From the IMG/VR virus record IMGVR_UViG_3300032285_004247, positions 1 through 23,445 of that record: DNA of 23,445 bases; one strand, written 5' to 3'. This document shows, in pieces, positions 11,489-19,464 of this stretch. The notes beneath the pieces were generated by a model, which saw only the letters and a program-made list of their open reading frames with translations, did not search any database and was not told the origin of the DNA. Within the stretch, counting starts at the first letter, position 1. The number at the start of each line of letters is the position of its first letter. The position numbers and the translations under genes were made by a program. The stretch comes from a virus.

Positions 11489-13174
11489 ATGGCTTCCTAT
11501 CCCTCCCAAGTAGCGACTTTTCCCACACACGTTAATATCACTGAGATTATTGATGCGTCTCACCCTAATAATATTCAAGGTGAAGTTGTTGCTATTGAGT
11601 CCACCCTTGGTGTTGACCCAACTACCTCTACCACACCTAGCCCAAGCGGTACCTTTAACGGTACGTCTACAACTTTTAGTTCTTTAAAAGCGCGCATTGA
11701 TAATATTGAAACTGGCGTAGTATCTGACGCACATACTCAATATATTCGTAAAACTGGTGATACAGCTAACATTATTACACCAAGCGCCATTACTACTAAA
11801 GGCCTCATTGTTAAGGCTACTTCTGGTCAGACCGCCAATCTTCAAGAGTGGCAGACCTCCGGCGGAACAGCTACAACCTATATTAATGCCTCTGGTGCGT
11901 TGATTGGAACCGCATCCGGAAACGTTGCGCTATCCACTGTGACCGCTGCAGGTGACCTTATTATTGGTACAGGTTCTGGTACTGTAAGCAATCTTGCAAT
12001 TGGAACTAACGGACGCGCACTAGTTTCCAACGGTACAACTGCATCATGGCAGGTACCTACAGATACAACTAAAATTCCTCTTTCAACAGTAACAACTGCC
12101 GGAGACATTATTGTTGCTACGGGCTCAGGAGCGGTAACACGTGTAGCACTTGGAACAAACGGTCAGGTGCTCAAAAGTAACGGCACAACTACAGTGTGGG
12201 CCGACTCGGTACAAGGAACTACAGGCTCTCAAGGCACAACCGGTTTGCAGGGAACTACTGGTCCACAAGGCGTTCAAGGTATTCAAGGAACAACTGGCGT
12301 ACAAGGTACTCAGGGAACACTTGGTCTGCAAGGAACTACAGGAAATCAAGGAGTTGCTGGTGCTGTAGCAGCGCAAGGTATTCAAGGTACACAAGGCCTT
12401 ACTGGTTTACAGGGTGTTTTAGGACCACAGGGTGTAACCGGCTCACAAGGTATTCAAGGTACGCAAGGTATTGGTTACGTTGGGGTAACCTCAACAACAT
12501 TAGCTACTCCTGGCAATACAGGAACTATCACAATAACTACTAATACTCAGGGTGCTTTCATATCAGGCAACCGAGTTAGAGTTATTAATACCAGCTCTAA
12601 CTACTTTGAAGGCGTTGTTACAATCACTGGTGGTACAACCTTTGCTGTGGCGGCCGATTACAGCGTTGGAACAACTCAAGCTAGTAACTGGACTGTTGCT
12701 CTTGCTGGAAATATTGGTGTTCAAGGGGCTCAAGGTACTCAGGGAACCCAAGGTATTCAAGGTCTTCAAGGACTAAGCCTTCCAACACAAACAGGTAACG
12801 CTGGAAAATATCTTTATACCAACGGAACCTCTGTTTCTTGGTCAAATACAATCACTCCTATTAATGCTCAGACAGGCACCACTTACTCATTGGTAGCATC
12901 AGATGCGGATAGTTTGATTACAGCGTCTAACTCTTTAGCTCAAACTTACTCAATCCCTACAAATGCTTCTGTGCCTTTTCCTATTGGAACTTCAATTAAC
13001 GTTATTCAAATTAATTCGGGGCAGGTCACCATTACGGCAACTACCCCAGCTACTACAGTTATAGGCTCTACAGCTGCTACAGCAACCTCACCCAAACTAC
13101 GTACAACCTACTCTTCAGCAACTTTGCTCAAGGTTGGAACTGACTTATGGTACGTAATTGGAGATATTTCGTAA
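11489..13174 (+). CDS. Collagen-like tail fibre protein (561 aa)
   Basis: An N-terminal virion-attachment-like segment (MASYPSQVATFPTHVNITEI) leads to DAHTQYIRKTGDTA, a phrase common in phage tail fibres. Two copies of an about 41-aa module (LSTVTAAGDLIIGTGSGTV and LSTVTTAGDIIVATGSGAV, each ending NGTT-x-x-W) lie at about 11929-12201. A collagen-like Gly-x-Gln block follows at 12209-12480 (QGTTG, QGVQG, QGIQG types), then a beta domain and a second short collagen-like block at 12713-12780. A C-terminal domain of about 130 residues ends LLKVGTDLWYVIGDIS. It should trimerise and bind the host surface. Translation is supported by GAAAGGAT 5-6 nt upstream. The next gene starts in its stop codon. 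Confidence 0.86.
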   Translation: MASYPSQVATFPTHVNITEIIDASHPNNIQGEVVAIESTLGVDPTTSTTPSPSGTFNGTSTTFSSLKARIDNIETGVVSDAHTQYIRKTGDTANIITPSAITTKGLIVKATSGQTANLQEWQTSGGTATTYINASGALIGTASGNVALSTVTAAGDLIIGTGSGTVSNLAIGTNGRALVSNGTTASWQVPTDTTKIPLSTVTTAGDIIVATGSGAVTRVALGTNGQVLKSNGTTTVWADSVQGTTGSQGTTGLQGTTGPQGVQGIQGTTGVQGTQGTLGLQGTTGNQGVAGAVAAQGIQGTQGLTGLQGVLGPQGVTGSQGIQGTQGIGYVGVTSTTLATPGNTGTITITTNTQGAFISGNRVRVINTSSNYFEGVVTITGGTTFAVAADYSVGTTQASNWTVALAGNIGVQGAQGTQGTQGIQGLQGLSLPTQTGNAGKYLYTNGTSVSWSNTITPINAQTGTTYSLVASDADSLITASNSLAQTYSIPTNASVPFPIGTSINVIQINSGQVTITATTPATTVIGSTAATATSPKLRTTYSSATLLKVGTDLWYVIGDIS

Positions 13175-14142
13175 TGAGATTTATTGGGGTATTTGCTTCT
13201 AGTATTCTTAAAAAGATTACAGATACTTTCACACGTGCTAATACAACTACGGGATTAGGCTCTACGACTAGTGGGGCTGTGTGGAGCGCTACTCGCGGAA
13301 ATTGGTTTGTAAACACTAATCAAGCAAAAAGCGTTGATGCGGCGTCTACATACCCAGTAGCTACTGTTGATGCGGGAACTGTAAACCCCACTGTACTTTT
13401 AGATGTTGACACCAATAATGGTGTTGGTATTGCTTTTTGGGTGTCCGACAATCAAAACTGGTGGGGCGTACACCCTTGGCAAGACACCAATTATAGTTCG
13501 TCGTGTGCCGCATACTCTCAAGTATGCACATCTGCTTCTTATTATTCTGTATGTACCTCTTCATCTTACGGGTCCACTTGCACATCCCCTTTTTCAGGAT
13601 ATTCTACTTCTTGTAGTTCTTATGGATATTTTGCTTCTTGTAATGGTTATGGTTATGGCCGTAACTACGGTTCAGGCGGCGCATATTATGTAGCATGCAC
13701 TGCTGGCTATTCTCAACAATTTACTTGCACAGCCTACACCTCTGTTGCATATTCTGGTTGTTCTGCGTATGGTCAGACTTATTCTTGTGATGCGTATGGC
13801 CAATCTGGGACATGTACTGGCTACGGCTCATCATGTAACACTTACTCCCAAACGTCTTCCGCAGGAACTACGTACCTTAGACTTGTTAAATCTGTAACAA
13901 ACGTGGTAACTACAGTAGTTGACCAGGCTGTAACTGCAGCAATTGCCTCCCTTAAACTTGTTATATCAAATGGGGTTATTACAGCTAAAGCCTACTCTTC
14001 TACAGGGCAAGTTACTCAAACAGGTACAGACCTAGTTAACACCCCTACCACCCCCACAACAGCTACAAAGCATGGACTTGTTTTAGCTCCTGGAGGTTAC
14101 ACTCAAGGAGCTATTGCCGACAATTTAACTATAAGCATGTAA
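13174..14142 (+). CDS. Adhesin-like protein with Cys/Tyr-rich insertion (322 aa)
   Basis: Residues 10-104 and 232-322 look like two halves of one beta-sandwich (lectin/LamG-like): the first has GIAFWVSDNQNWWGVHPWQD, the second TTYLRLVKSV and the end GAIADNLTISM. Residues about 107-229 (nt 13492-13860) are a Ser/Gly/Tyr-rich insertion with 12 Cys, at 111, 118, 127, 136, 147, 156, 175, 185, 196, 205, 214 and 221, most about 9 residues apart in a Y-x-S-x-C pattern. This suggests a disulfide- or metal-linked loop array exposed on the virion for receptor binding. Its ATG overlaps the tail-fibre stop (TAATG), so the two are co-translated and probably act together at the tail tip. The start at 13174 is preferred to an in-frame ATG at 13147, which lies inside the tail-fibre gene. 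Confidence 0.74.
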   Translation: MRFIGVFASSILKKITDTFTRANTTTGLGSTTSGAVWSATRGNWFVNTNQAKSVDAASTYPVATVDAGTVNPTVLLDVDTNNGVGIAFWVSDNQNWWGVHPWQDTNYSSSCAAYSQVCTSASYYSVCTSSSYGSTCTSPFSGYSTSCSSYGYFASCNGYGYGRNYGSGGAYYVACTAGYSQQFTCTAYTSVAYSGCSAYGQTYSCDAYGQSGTCTGYGSSCNTYSQTSSAGTTYLRLVKSVTNVVTTVVDQAVTAAIASLKLVISNGVITAKAYSSTGQVTQTGTDLVNTPTTPTTATKHGLVLAPGGYTQGAIADNLTISM

Positions 14143-14150
14143 TTATCTAA

Positions 14151-14171
14151 TTACTGCAGTAAACTAAATAC
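14151..14171 (+). promoter_or_regulatory. 12-bp palindrome with AACTAAATAC motif
   Basis: TTACTGCAGTAA (14151-14162) is a perfect palindrome. It overlaps AACTAAATAC (14162-14171), which recurs exactly at 23098-23107, again upstream of a gene and also close to a palindrome. TTGAAAGGAAC then supplies the ribosome-binding site of the 83-aa gene. It is a candidate operator or phage promoter element. Confidence 0.4.
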
Positions 14172-14191
14172 TAACTTGAAAGGAACCACCA

Positions 14192-14443
14192 ATGTCAACA
14201 ACACCACCACGTCCGTTTAATGAGATACCTCCAGCAGAGCCTGTGGTATTGATGCCATATCACATTGCTTTTGTTATTGATGGTACGGTTCAACAGGTAT
14301 TTCACGTAGACGAGCGCCTTGCCTCAGTAATTTTGAGTAACCCTACTATTGTTCAGTGCGAGCACCCAGATGCTGGCGGACCTGAGCAAAATTGGACATA
14401 CGACGCGACTACAAATACATTTGCAAAACCAGTCGAGGGGTAG
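14192..14443 (+). CDS. 83-aa small protein after the adhesins
   Basis: The protein has a Pro-rich head (TTPPRPFNEIPPAEPVV), a beta segment MPYHIAFVIDGTVQQVFHVD, and an end with QNWTYDATTNTFAKP. The YDATTNTF phrase looks like the end of a small phage tail or baseplate accessory protein, where similar short modules read out a residue count. It could assist tail-fibre assembly, judged by position only. AAAGGAAC precedes the ATG by 7-8 nt. Confidence 0.62.
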   Translation: MSTTPPRPFNEIPPAEPVVLMPYHIAFVIDGTVQQVFHVDERLASVILSNPTIVQCEHPDAGGPEQNWTYDATTNTFAKPVEG

Positions 14444-14484
14444 TAACCTCTACTTACTCTAACCGCATTAATTAGGACTACTAG

Positions 14485-15180
14485 ATGAAGTTTACTCATT
14501 TTATACCATCAATTACTACATTTGATGACCCTCAGCCAACGGCTGCAAAAAGAAATGTTCCGCAGTGGTATAAAGACTCTGAGACTACTTATAAAAGCCC
14601 TGACGGTAAAGAGCATGCTGGTTTAAAAAGATGTTTTCCGGTACTGGACGCTTTAACCTCTGGTTTTATGTTACACACCTGGTGTGATATTAATATAAAG
14701 ATAACTTCTTCCGGGATGGTAGATATTAGTTTTTCTGAAAACGCGACTAGTAATCCTATTGATGAACGACTCGGGGATATCGGTCGTTTAATACCTAGAC
14801 CAGCAGGGCATAGAGATAACCATTTAGTTTGGACGCCAAAGTGGGGGTGGAAAACACCTCGCGGTTGGAGCACGTTAGTTACACACCCACTTAATAGATA
14901 TGACCTTCCGTTTACAACTATGGCCGGGATTATAGATAGTGACAAGTTTAATGCCCCTGGAAATCTTCCATTTTTTCTACGTGAAGACTTTGAAGGCGTG
15001 ATACCAAAAGGTACGCCCTTTGCTCAAGTATTACCTATGAAACGAGCGGATTGGTCAGCTGTTTACGACCCCGCACTTGAAGATTTGTCTGTTGCTCACG
15101 GTAATGAGGCGCGTTCACATGACAGATGGTATAAAACACAACTTTGGGTAAAAAAGAACATCTACGATAAGGACGCATAA
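14485..15180 (+). CDS. Conserved phage protein of unknown function (231 aa)
   Basis: The protein contains an AKRNVPQWYKDSE head, KRCFPVLDALTSGFMLHTWCD (in part) and a Pro/Trp-rich beta region, WTPKWGWKTPRGWSTLVTHP. It ends with a segment GTPFAQVLPMKRADWSAV. I recall similar proteins (x-x-IPEWYK ... K-C-x-P-x-x-D-x-LTSGY) in cyanophages and other aquatic phages, with no known function. The beta-rich centre could be a cupin-like barrel. The weak AGGAC upstream is the only ribosome-binding candidate. Its stop overlaps the glycosyltransferase start (TAATG), placing it in the sugar module. Confidence 0.68.
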   Translation: MKFTHFIPSITTFDDPQPTAAKRNVPQWYKDSETTYKSPDGKEHAGLKRCFPVLDALTSGFMLHTWCDINIKITSSGMVDISFSENATSNPIDERLGDIGRLIPRPAGHRDNHLVWTPKWGWKTPRGWSTLVTHPLNRYDLPFTTMAGIIDSDKFNAPGNLPFFLREDFEGVIPKGTPFAQVLPMKRADWSAVYDPALEDLSVAHGNEARSHDRWYKTQLWVKKNIYDKDA

Positions 15181-15965
15181 TGAAAAAAACAGATAAAGTA
15201 GTTATTGGGTGGATTGACCCAGGCACAGTACTTTCAGGGTTTGTAGCGCACGTTACTCAATTGTTGATTCACCGCAACGATAGAATCTCAGATGTAATTG
15301 TAACAAGTGGCCCTTACCTATCTTTAAATAGAAATCAAATGGTTGCTACATTTCTTCAAAGTGATGCTGATTGGCTTTTATCATTTGATAGCGACGTGTG
15401 TATCGGTGTAGATGACTTTGATAAATTAGTTGAGGCTGCTGATGAAAATAAACGCCCTATAGTGGGAGGTAAGTACTTTATTCCATTTAGTGGTGGAACT
15501 GAATTAGTTTTAGCGGCGCAGACGCTTAGACCAAATGCCGAACTTGAAGATTCTGGGGAGTGGCTTATTGACTACGAGCAGGATGTAATTATTGACAATC
15601 TTCATTCTATGGGCTCTGGGTATGTTCTTATTCATAGAGATGTGTTTCGCGCAATTCAATCAATTCATCCTCATAATCCGCTACCATGGTTTAAAGATGG
15701 GTGGAATAGTAAGTGGAACGATTGGGTAACAGAAGATATTAACTTTTACCAAAATGCTCGCAAACTTGGAATCAACATTGCTATACACACTGGGGCAGGT
15801 TCTAAGCACTTAAAGAGCTTTGCTGTTACAGAAACTCAGTTCTTGCAATTTAGAGGAAAAGTAGATGAGGATATAGCAGCACATAATGAGCGCTTCCACA
15901 ACCCTGGAGCCGTACATAAGCGGCGTACTTGGTGGTCTAAGGGTAAGAGGACCCAAAAACCATGA
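15180..15965 (+). CDS. GT-A fold glycosyltransferase-like protein (261 aa)
   Basis: The protein has the GT-A layout: an initial beta strand (VVIGWIDPG), residues NRNQMVATFLQSDADWLLSFDSDV with the DxD nucleotide-sugar motif D70-S71-D72, a GGKYF segment, SMGSGYVLIHRDVF (acceptor side), and WVTEDINFYQNARKLG with the catalytic ED pair. It presumably transfers a sugar from a nucleotide-sugar to an acceptor such as a virion protein, host glycan or DNA base; nothing fixes which. It lies directly before an RmlB-like dehydratase, which could modify its donor sugar, and overlaps that gene by 4 nt. Confidence 0.8.
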   Translation: MKKTDKVVIGWIDPGTVLSGFVAHVTQLLIHRNDRISDVIVTSGPYLSLNRNQMVATFLQSDADWLLSFDSDVCIGVDDFDKLVEAADENKRPIVGGKYFIPFSGGTELVLAAQTLRPNAELEDSGEWLIDYEQDVIIDNLHSMGSGYVLIHRDVFRAIQSIHPHNPLPWFKDGWNSKWNDWVTEDINFYQNARKLGINIAIHTGAGSKHLKSFAVTETQFLQFRGKVDEDIAAHNERFHNPGAVHKRRTWWSKGKRTQKP

Positions 15966-16996
15966 AGGTACTTTTAACAGGAGTTGGTGGCTTTGTAGGG
16001 CATCACACTCTAGAGCACATTATCCGAACAACTGATTGGGATATTGTAGTAACGGATAGTTTTCGCCATAGAGGACTAAGCTCACGAATGCGTGCTGTGA
16101 TTGATGGTAATCCTAATTTTTATGACCGTGTAAAAGTTATTACGCATGACCTAACAACGCCTATAGATGTGGTTACAGCTTTAGAGCTGGGAAACCCAGA
16201 TGTAATTATAAATATGGCTTCTGAATCGCATGTAGATAGAAGTATTGAGGTTCCTCGCCCTTTTATTGAAAACAATGTGGCTATAGCTTTGACTATGTTG
16301 GAATACGCTAGAACACTCCCTAATCTACAAGCTTTTATACAAGTAAGCACTGATGAGGTTTACGGGTCCGCTGAGGGCAAATATGCACATAAAGAGTATG
16401 ACGTTATACTCCCCTCCAACCCGTATGCTGCTAGTAAAGCTGCTCAAGAGGCAATTGCTATATCTTATTGGCGAACCTACGACTTACCAATCATTATCTC
16501 AAATACCATGAATATATTGGGAGAACGACAGGACGTAGAAAAGTTTATACCTATGACTATTAAAAAGCTTATGAATGATGAGCCTATATTAGTTCACGCA
16601 GATAAAGTGGACGGGGGCTGGGTATCCGGTAGTAGATTCTATCTTCATGCTAGGAATCAAGCAGATGCCCTTTGTTTTACTATTAAAGAGGCAACCTCTC
16701 GCAACCTTAAATACTCTCAAGGTCTTAAACGACCTACTCGTATACACGTAGTCGGTGAGCGCGAAGTAAAGAACGATGAGATGGTCAATCTTATAGCCAA
16801 GTCTTTAGGCAAAACCCCTGAGATTGAGTATACAAACTTTCACAGTTCTAGGCCGGGACATGATATGCGCTATGCCTTAGGCTCAGGGACTTTACAAGGT
16901 TGGGGTTGGGCTCCCCCTGTGCCATTAGAGGCTTCATTAGATAAAACTATAAAATGGACTCTTGAGCACATTGAGTGGCTATTGCCAAATGGATGA
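15962..16996 (+). CDS. RmlB-like dTDP-glucose 4,6-dehydratase (344 aa)
   Basis: This is an extended short-chain dehydrogenase. The Rossmann glycine motif is TGVGGFVG (G7, G10, G13). Substrate residues sit in MASESHVDRSIEVPRPFIEN. The catalytic trio T130-D131-E132 in STDEVYG is diagnostic of 4,6-dehydratases, and Y155-x3-K159 is in PYAASKAA. The family converts dTDP-glucose to dTDP-4-keto-6-deoxyglucose, the first step to rhamnose and other deoxysugars. The usual next-step genes (rmlC/rmlD) are absent in the window, so the host would complete the pathway or the substrate differs. It sits between a glycosyltransferase and a zinc-ribbon gene with 4-nt and 8-nt overlaps. The length equals that of typical RmlB. 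Confidence 0.85.
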   Translation: MKVLLTGVGGFVGHHTLEHIIRTTDWDIVVTDSFRHRGLSSRMRAVIDGNPNFYDRVKVITHDLTTPIDVVTALELGNPDVIINMASESHVDRSIEVPRPFIENNVAIALTMLEYARTLPNLQAFIQVSTDEVYGSAEGKYAHKEYDVILPSNPYAASKAAQEAIAISYWRTYDLPIIISNTMNILGERQDVEKFIPMTIKKLMNDEPILVHADKVDGGWVSGSRFYLHARNQADALCFTIKEATSRNLKYSQGLKRPTRIHVVGEREVKNDEMVNLIAKSLGKTPEIEYTNFHSSRPGHDMRYALGSGTLQGWGWAPPVPLEASLDKTIKWTLEHIEWLLPNG

Positions 16997-17222
16997 GATT
17001 AAACCAGTAAGGCCTTGGGACTTATTTATGGAAAAAGAAAGAGTCTCTGAAGAAATAGCCAAGGAACGACTTGCTATATGTAAAGGCTGCCCTGAGTATA
17101 TAAAGCTTACAAAACAATGTTTAAAGTGTGGATGCATAATGCCATTAAAAGCCAAACTACCTGACGCAAGTTGCCCGCTCCATAAGTGGTTCCCTGTACC
17201 TGACCAGTCTTCTGCTCTGTAA
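16989..17222 (+). CDS. 77-aa zinc-ribbon protein
   Basis: ERLAICKGCPEYIKLTKQC, then LKCGCIMPLKAKLP and SCPLHKW form a zinc ribbon: CKGC, CLKCGC and a later Cys. The end CPLHKWFPVPDQ and the pattern IC-x2-C...CGC-x-M...CP-x2-KW resemble a small ribbon protein often beside phage sugar genes (recollection only). The start at 16989 overlaps the dehydratase stop by 8 nt and is preferred to the in-frame ATG at 16962, inside that gene. It may be a cofactor for the sugar enzymes or an independent regulator. Confidence 0.68.
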   Translation: MDEIKPVRPWDLFMEKERVSEEIAKERLAICKGCPEYIKLTKQCLKCGCIMPLKAKLPDASCPLHKWFPVPDQSSAL

Positions 17223-17265
17223 CGACACTAGGGTTTTAAATAGAACTTTTGGTCTACCAAGACTA

Positions 17266-17336
17266 TATCTATCATAGATAGTAGAATTTTAACAATCCCC
17301 CAAGCGCACGGGATTGAATACCTAACATCTATAGAT
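17266..17336 (+). promoter_or_regulatory. Two related palindromes in the leader of a virion gene
   Basis: TATCTATCATAGATA (17266-17280) is a 15-bp palindrome and ATCTATAGAT (17327-17336) a perfect 10-bp one. They share the half-sites ATCTAT / ATAGAT and flank a region with TAGAAT (17282-17287), a possible -10. The second site ends 12 nt before the ATG and also precedes AGGAAAT. Repressor or activator binding is a plausible role, since the gene downstream looks highly expressed. Confidence 0.48.
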
Positions 17337-17348
17337 AGGAAATAAACA

Positions 17349-18659
17349 ATGGCAACAAATAACAACGGAACGCTGCTTGATTCCGCTGGAAACCCAGCAG
17401 TTGATTTCGTCTGGGGAAACATGGCTATCCAGCCAAACGACCAGCGTACAGAGACAGCCGCAGTTAACATCGGCGGAGGAACAGGCACATCTCAGGTTTC
17501 ATACAAAACAGCTACAGTAACAGCAGCTACAAGCAGCGGAAGCGGCGCCACAGCTATTATTACTTACACAGCTGCAAACACATTTAACGTAGGACAGCAG
17601 GTAACCATTACTGGGCTTACAACAACTGCTGCTAACCTAACAAACGCAACAATTAACACGCTCGTAGGCTCAGCTGGAGCTTACACAGGCTTTACAGTTC
17701 TAAGCACAGTTTCTGTATCTGATACAGCTCAGACAGCTGTAGCTAAGGTTGGAGACAACGTTCTTCCAGGAGTTGGCGCTGACTACGGTTGGGGCACAAC
17801 AACTGCTGTAACAGGCGCTCGTCTAGACTTTGCGGGAACTTCTGCATACTCAGGTTCAAACGTTATTGCTAACAAGACCGTTTATAGCAACCGTCACGAA
17901 ACTGTAGAAAGCGGATGGGCTGGATATCCAGGCTTTACCGCAGCTACAGGTAAGTACAACATTACACAGGTTGATGGGGACGGAACAACTGTTACTTATG
18001 CTTGCCAGAACTTCTTGAACGCAGGAGATACTGTAGATATCACAGGAGTTAGCGGATTTAACCTTACTTCAGCAACAGTTGCTAAGGCTACTCGTGACTA
18101 CTTCACAGTAACTAACTCAACAACTGGTTCACTTATTAATATCAATAACGGTATTGTACAGCGTTCAGATGCTCTTACAGCAGCTGATGGTTCATACGTT
18201 TCTGGTGTTGCTTACATTAAGGTACCTTCAATCCTTGGTCTCACAACCGCTCTTGGTCTTGATGCCCTTAAGGATGCTGGATTTGCTACAGCTAACATCA
18301 CAAATACAACTGGTGTTACAAACACAGCTACACAGCCTACACAGATTAACGTCACCACAACTACTGCAGCGACTGTAACTGTTTCCGGTGGAACAGGCAC
18401 ATGGCCAGTAGGTACTAAGGTAACTATCGCTACAGGTACAGGTATCCCAGCAGCACTTGTTGGAACTTGGACAGTAACTGGTGGTTCAGGAAGCACACTC
18501 GTTATCGCGGGTTCAGGCTGGACAGTTGCCGATACAGGCGCTATCACACCTGGTACAAAGCTTACTGGTGCTTCAGGAACAGTCAAGACACAATCAATTG
18601 CAGCAGGTACAGCTTCAACAGCTCTATCAGCTACAATCACAATGACATCTTGGGCTTAA
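17349..18659 (+). CDS. Repeat-domain virion protein with PASTA-like segment (436 aa)
   Basis: The Ser/Thr/Gly-rich protein is built of beta modules. Two similar units read NTFNVGQQVTITGLTTTAAN and NFLNAGDTVDITGVSGFNLT, each followed by an x-FTV strand. The segment VPSILGLTTALGLDALKDAG (residues 292-312) has the VPxxxGLxxxxAxxxLxxAGF outline of a PASTA repeat, a peptidoglycan-binding fold. A Gly/Thr-rich barrel (VSGGTGTWPVGTKVTI) ends the protein. Codon choice differs from its neighbours (more CAG, AAC, CTT), and it has its own leader and terminator, as expected of an abundant structural protein. A capsid decoration or major tail-type protein is possible. TAGGAAATAAAC provides the ribosome-binding site. 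Confidence 0.72.
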   Translation: MATNNNGTLLDSAGNPAVDFVWGNMAIQPNDQRTETAAVNIGGGTGTSQVSYKTATVTAATSSGSGATAIITYTAANTFNVGQQVTITGLTTTAANLTNATINTLVGSAGAYTGFTVLSTVSVSDTAQTAVAKVGDNVLPGVGADYGWGTTTAVTGARLDFAGTSAYSGSNVIANKTVYSNRHETVESGWAGYPGFTAATGKYNITQVDGDGTTVTYACQNFLNAGDTVDITGVSGFNLTSATVAKATRDYFTVTNSTTGSLININNGIVQRSDALTAADGSYVSGVAYIKVPSILGLTTALGLDALKDAGFATANITNTTGVTNTATQPTQINVTTTTAATVTVSGGTGTWPVGTKVTIATGTGIPAALVGTWTVTGGSGSTLVIAGSGWTVADTGAITPGTKLTGASGTVKTQSIAAGTASTALSATITMTSWA

Positions 18660-18683
18660 TAGCTTAAGAACAGCATTAAACAG

Positions 18684-18714
18684 AAGAGCCCCTGGTTACC
18701 CAGGGGCTCTTTTG
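18684..18714. terminator. Strong bidirectional intrinsic terminator
   Basis: A perfect 12-bp stem (AAGAGCCCCTGG / CCAGGGGCTCTT) with a TTAC loop is followed by TTTTG. It ends the virion-gene transcript. Read the other way it ends the leftward transglycosylase transcript, which stops 3 nt away (18717). Confidence 0.9.
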
Positions 18715-18716
18715 CT

Positions 18717-19256
18717 TTAGTACCAAGTATGTTTTTGCCAGAACTTCCACGCGCTACATGCGCCGTTCGGGTCAGCTGCGGTTCCGTATCGTTTTTCAAT
18801 ATAACGTAGTCCGTATTTAATCTGGAGCCGGGCGTCGGCTGTCTTTGTAACTTTATAGTTCCCCCAAGTAGAGGGTAAGAACTGCGCTATTCCGTAAGCA
18901 CCCGAGCTAAGATTCTTAGCTTTAGGGTTAAAGTGGCTCTCATGTGTCCACAGCGTACGTAAACAGGTCCAGTCTTTTACTTTCCAATCTTGTGAATAAG
19001 AGGTCAAGAAGGCAATGGCTTCCGCATCAAAATACTTTGAGTGGGGGCTAGCCAAAGCTGCCTTGGCCTGGGATTTAGTTGTTGTTACTTTCAGATGAGT
19101 CAGGCTGACCGTTATTGGTTTCTCCGGCAGAGCAGTGGCAGTTAGCGCACTTGCAGTTGGCGGCATCACCAGATGAGAGAACATTAAGACGAATGTCGTC
19201 CATATGATTCCTACTTTCTTTAGGTCAACGCTGAAGTTGATTCTGATATTAAGCAT
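18717..19256 (-). CDS. Secreted lytic transglycosylase (SLT-like, 179 aa)
   Basis: A signal peptide lies at residues about 14-38 (VGIIWTTFVLMFSHLVMPPT, AxA near TASALTA), so the protein is exported by the host Sec system. A linker follows, then a transglycosylase fold: catalytic E106 in LWTHESHFNPKAKN, the GAYGIAQFLPSTWGNY block (119-134) and IKYGLRYIEKRYG, ending ACSAWKFWQKHTWY. It cleaves the glycan strand of peptidoglycan. The start at 19256 has GAGAGGAGC 4-5 nt upstream; a longer frame from 19304 lacks a signal-peptide layout. It is the only leftward gene among late genes, with its own terminator. A TTGACA at 19339-19334 could be its -35. Possible host-derived gene (moron). Confidence 0.82.
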   Translation of the reverse strand: MLNIRINFSVDLKKVGIIWTTFVLMFSHLVMPPTASALTATALPEKPITVSLTHLKVTTTKSQAKAALASPHSKYFDAEAIAFLTSYSQDWKVKDWTCLRTLWTHESHFNPKAKNLSSGAYGIAQFLPSTWGNYKVTKTADARLQIKYGLRYIEKRYGTAADPNGACSAWKFWQKHTWY

Positions 19257-19362
19257 TTCTGCTCCTCTCAGTCGGCAAAGGAACCCATACGGCTCCTTAG
19301 TCATGTACTAGCAAACCAGAGAGTTACAGGGTATGTCAATTTGAACTACGCATGTTTACGTG

Positions 19363-19464
19363 TTTATTTATTTATTTATGTGTAGAATTGTATAAATTCG
19401 CATATTTTGGGATATTATTTGGATAACCATTCTGTTTATATTAAAATATACACACACAGAATGG
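19363..19464 (+). other. AT-rich intergenic region with TTTA repeats and nested hairpin
   Basis: TTTA is repeated four times at 19363-19378. CCATTCTGT (19427-19435) pairs with ACAGAATGG (19456-19464), and inside it TATATT (19437-19442) pairs with AATATA (19445-19450), forming one long hairpin that ends 6 nt before the ATG at 19471. No Shine-Dalgarno sequence is present outside it. TATTAT (about 19412-19417) is a possible rightward -10. Confidence 0.5.

Noticed and set aside
12209-12480. A CRISPR or minisatellite array in the repeated Gly-x-Gln coding block
   Set aside because: The repetition is codon-level (about 9-nt units with variable third bases) in a long open frame, with no constant spacer-repeat pattern.
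13492-13860. Diversity-generating retroelement variable region in the Cys-rich insertion
   Set aside because: No reverse transcriptase, template repeat or adenine-biased second copy was seen in this window, so only a variable loop is suggested.
11106-18378. Alternative-frame frames inside the tail-fibre and virion-repeat genes
   Set aside because: They are repeat-driven shadows (for example 12150-12543 and 18154-18378) with biased Leu/Gln/Arg composition and no ribosome-binding site.
19262-19304. Extended N-terminus for the transglycosylase from 19304
   Set aside because: The additional residues are charged with no initiation signal, whereas GAGAGGAGC correctly precedes ATG 19256.
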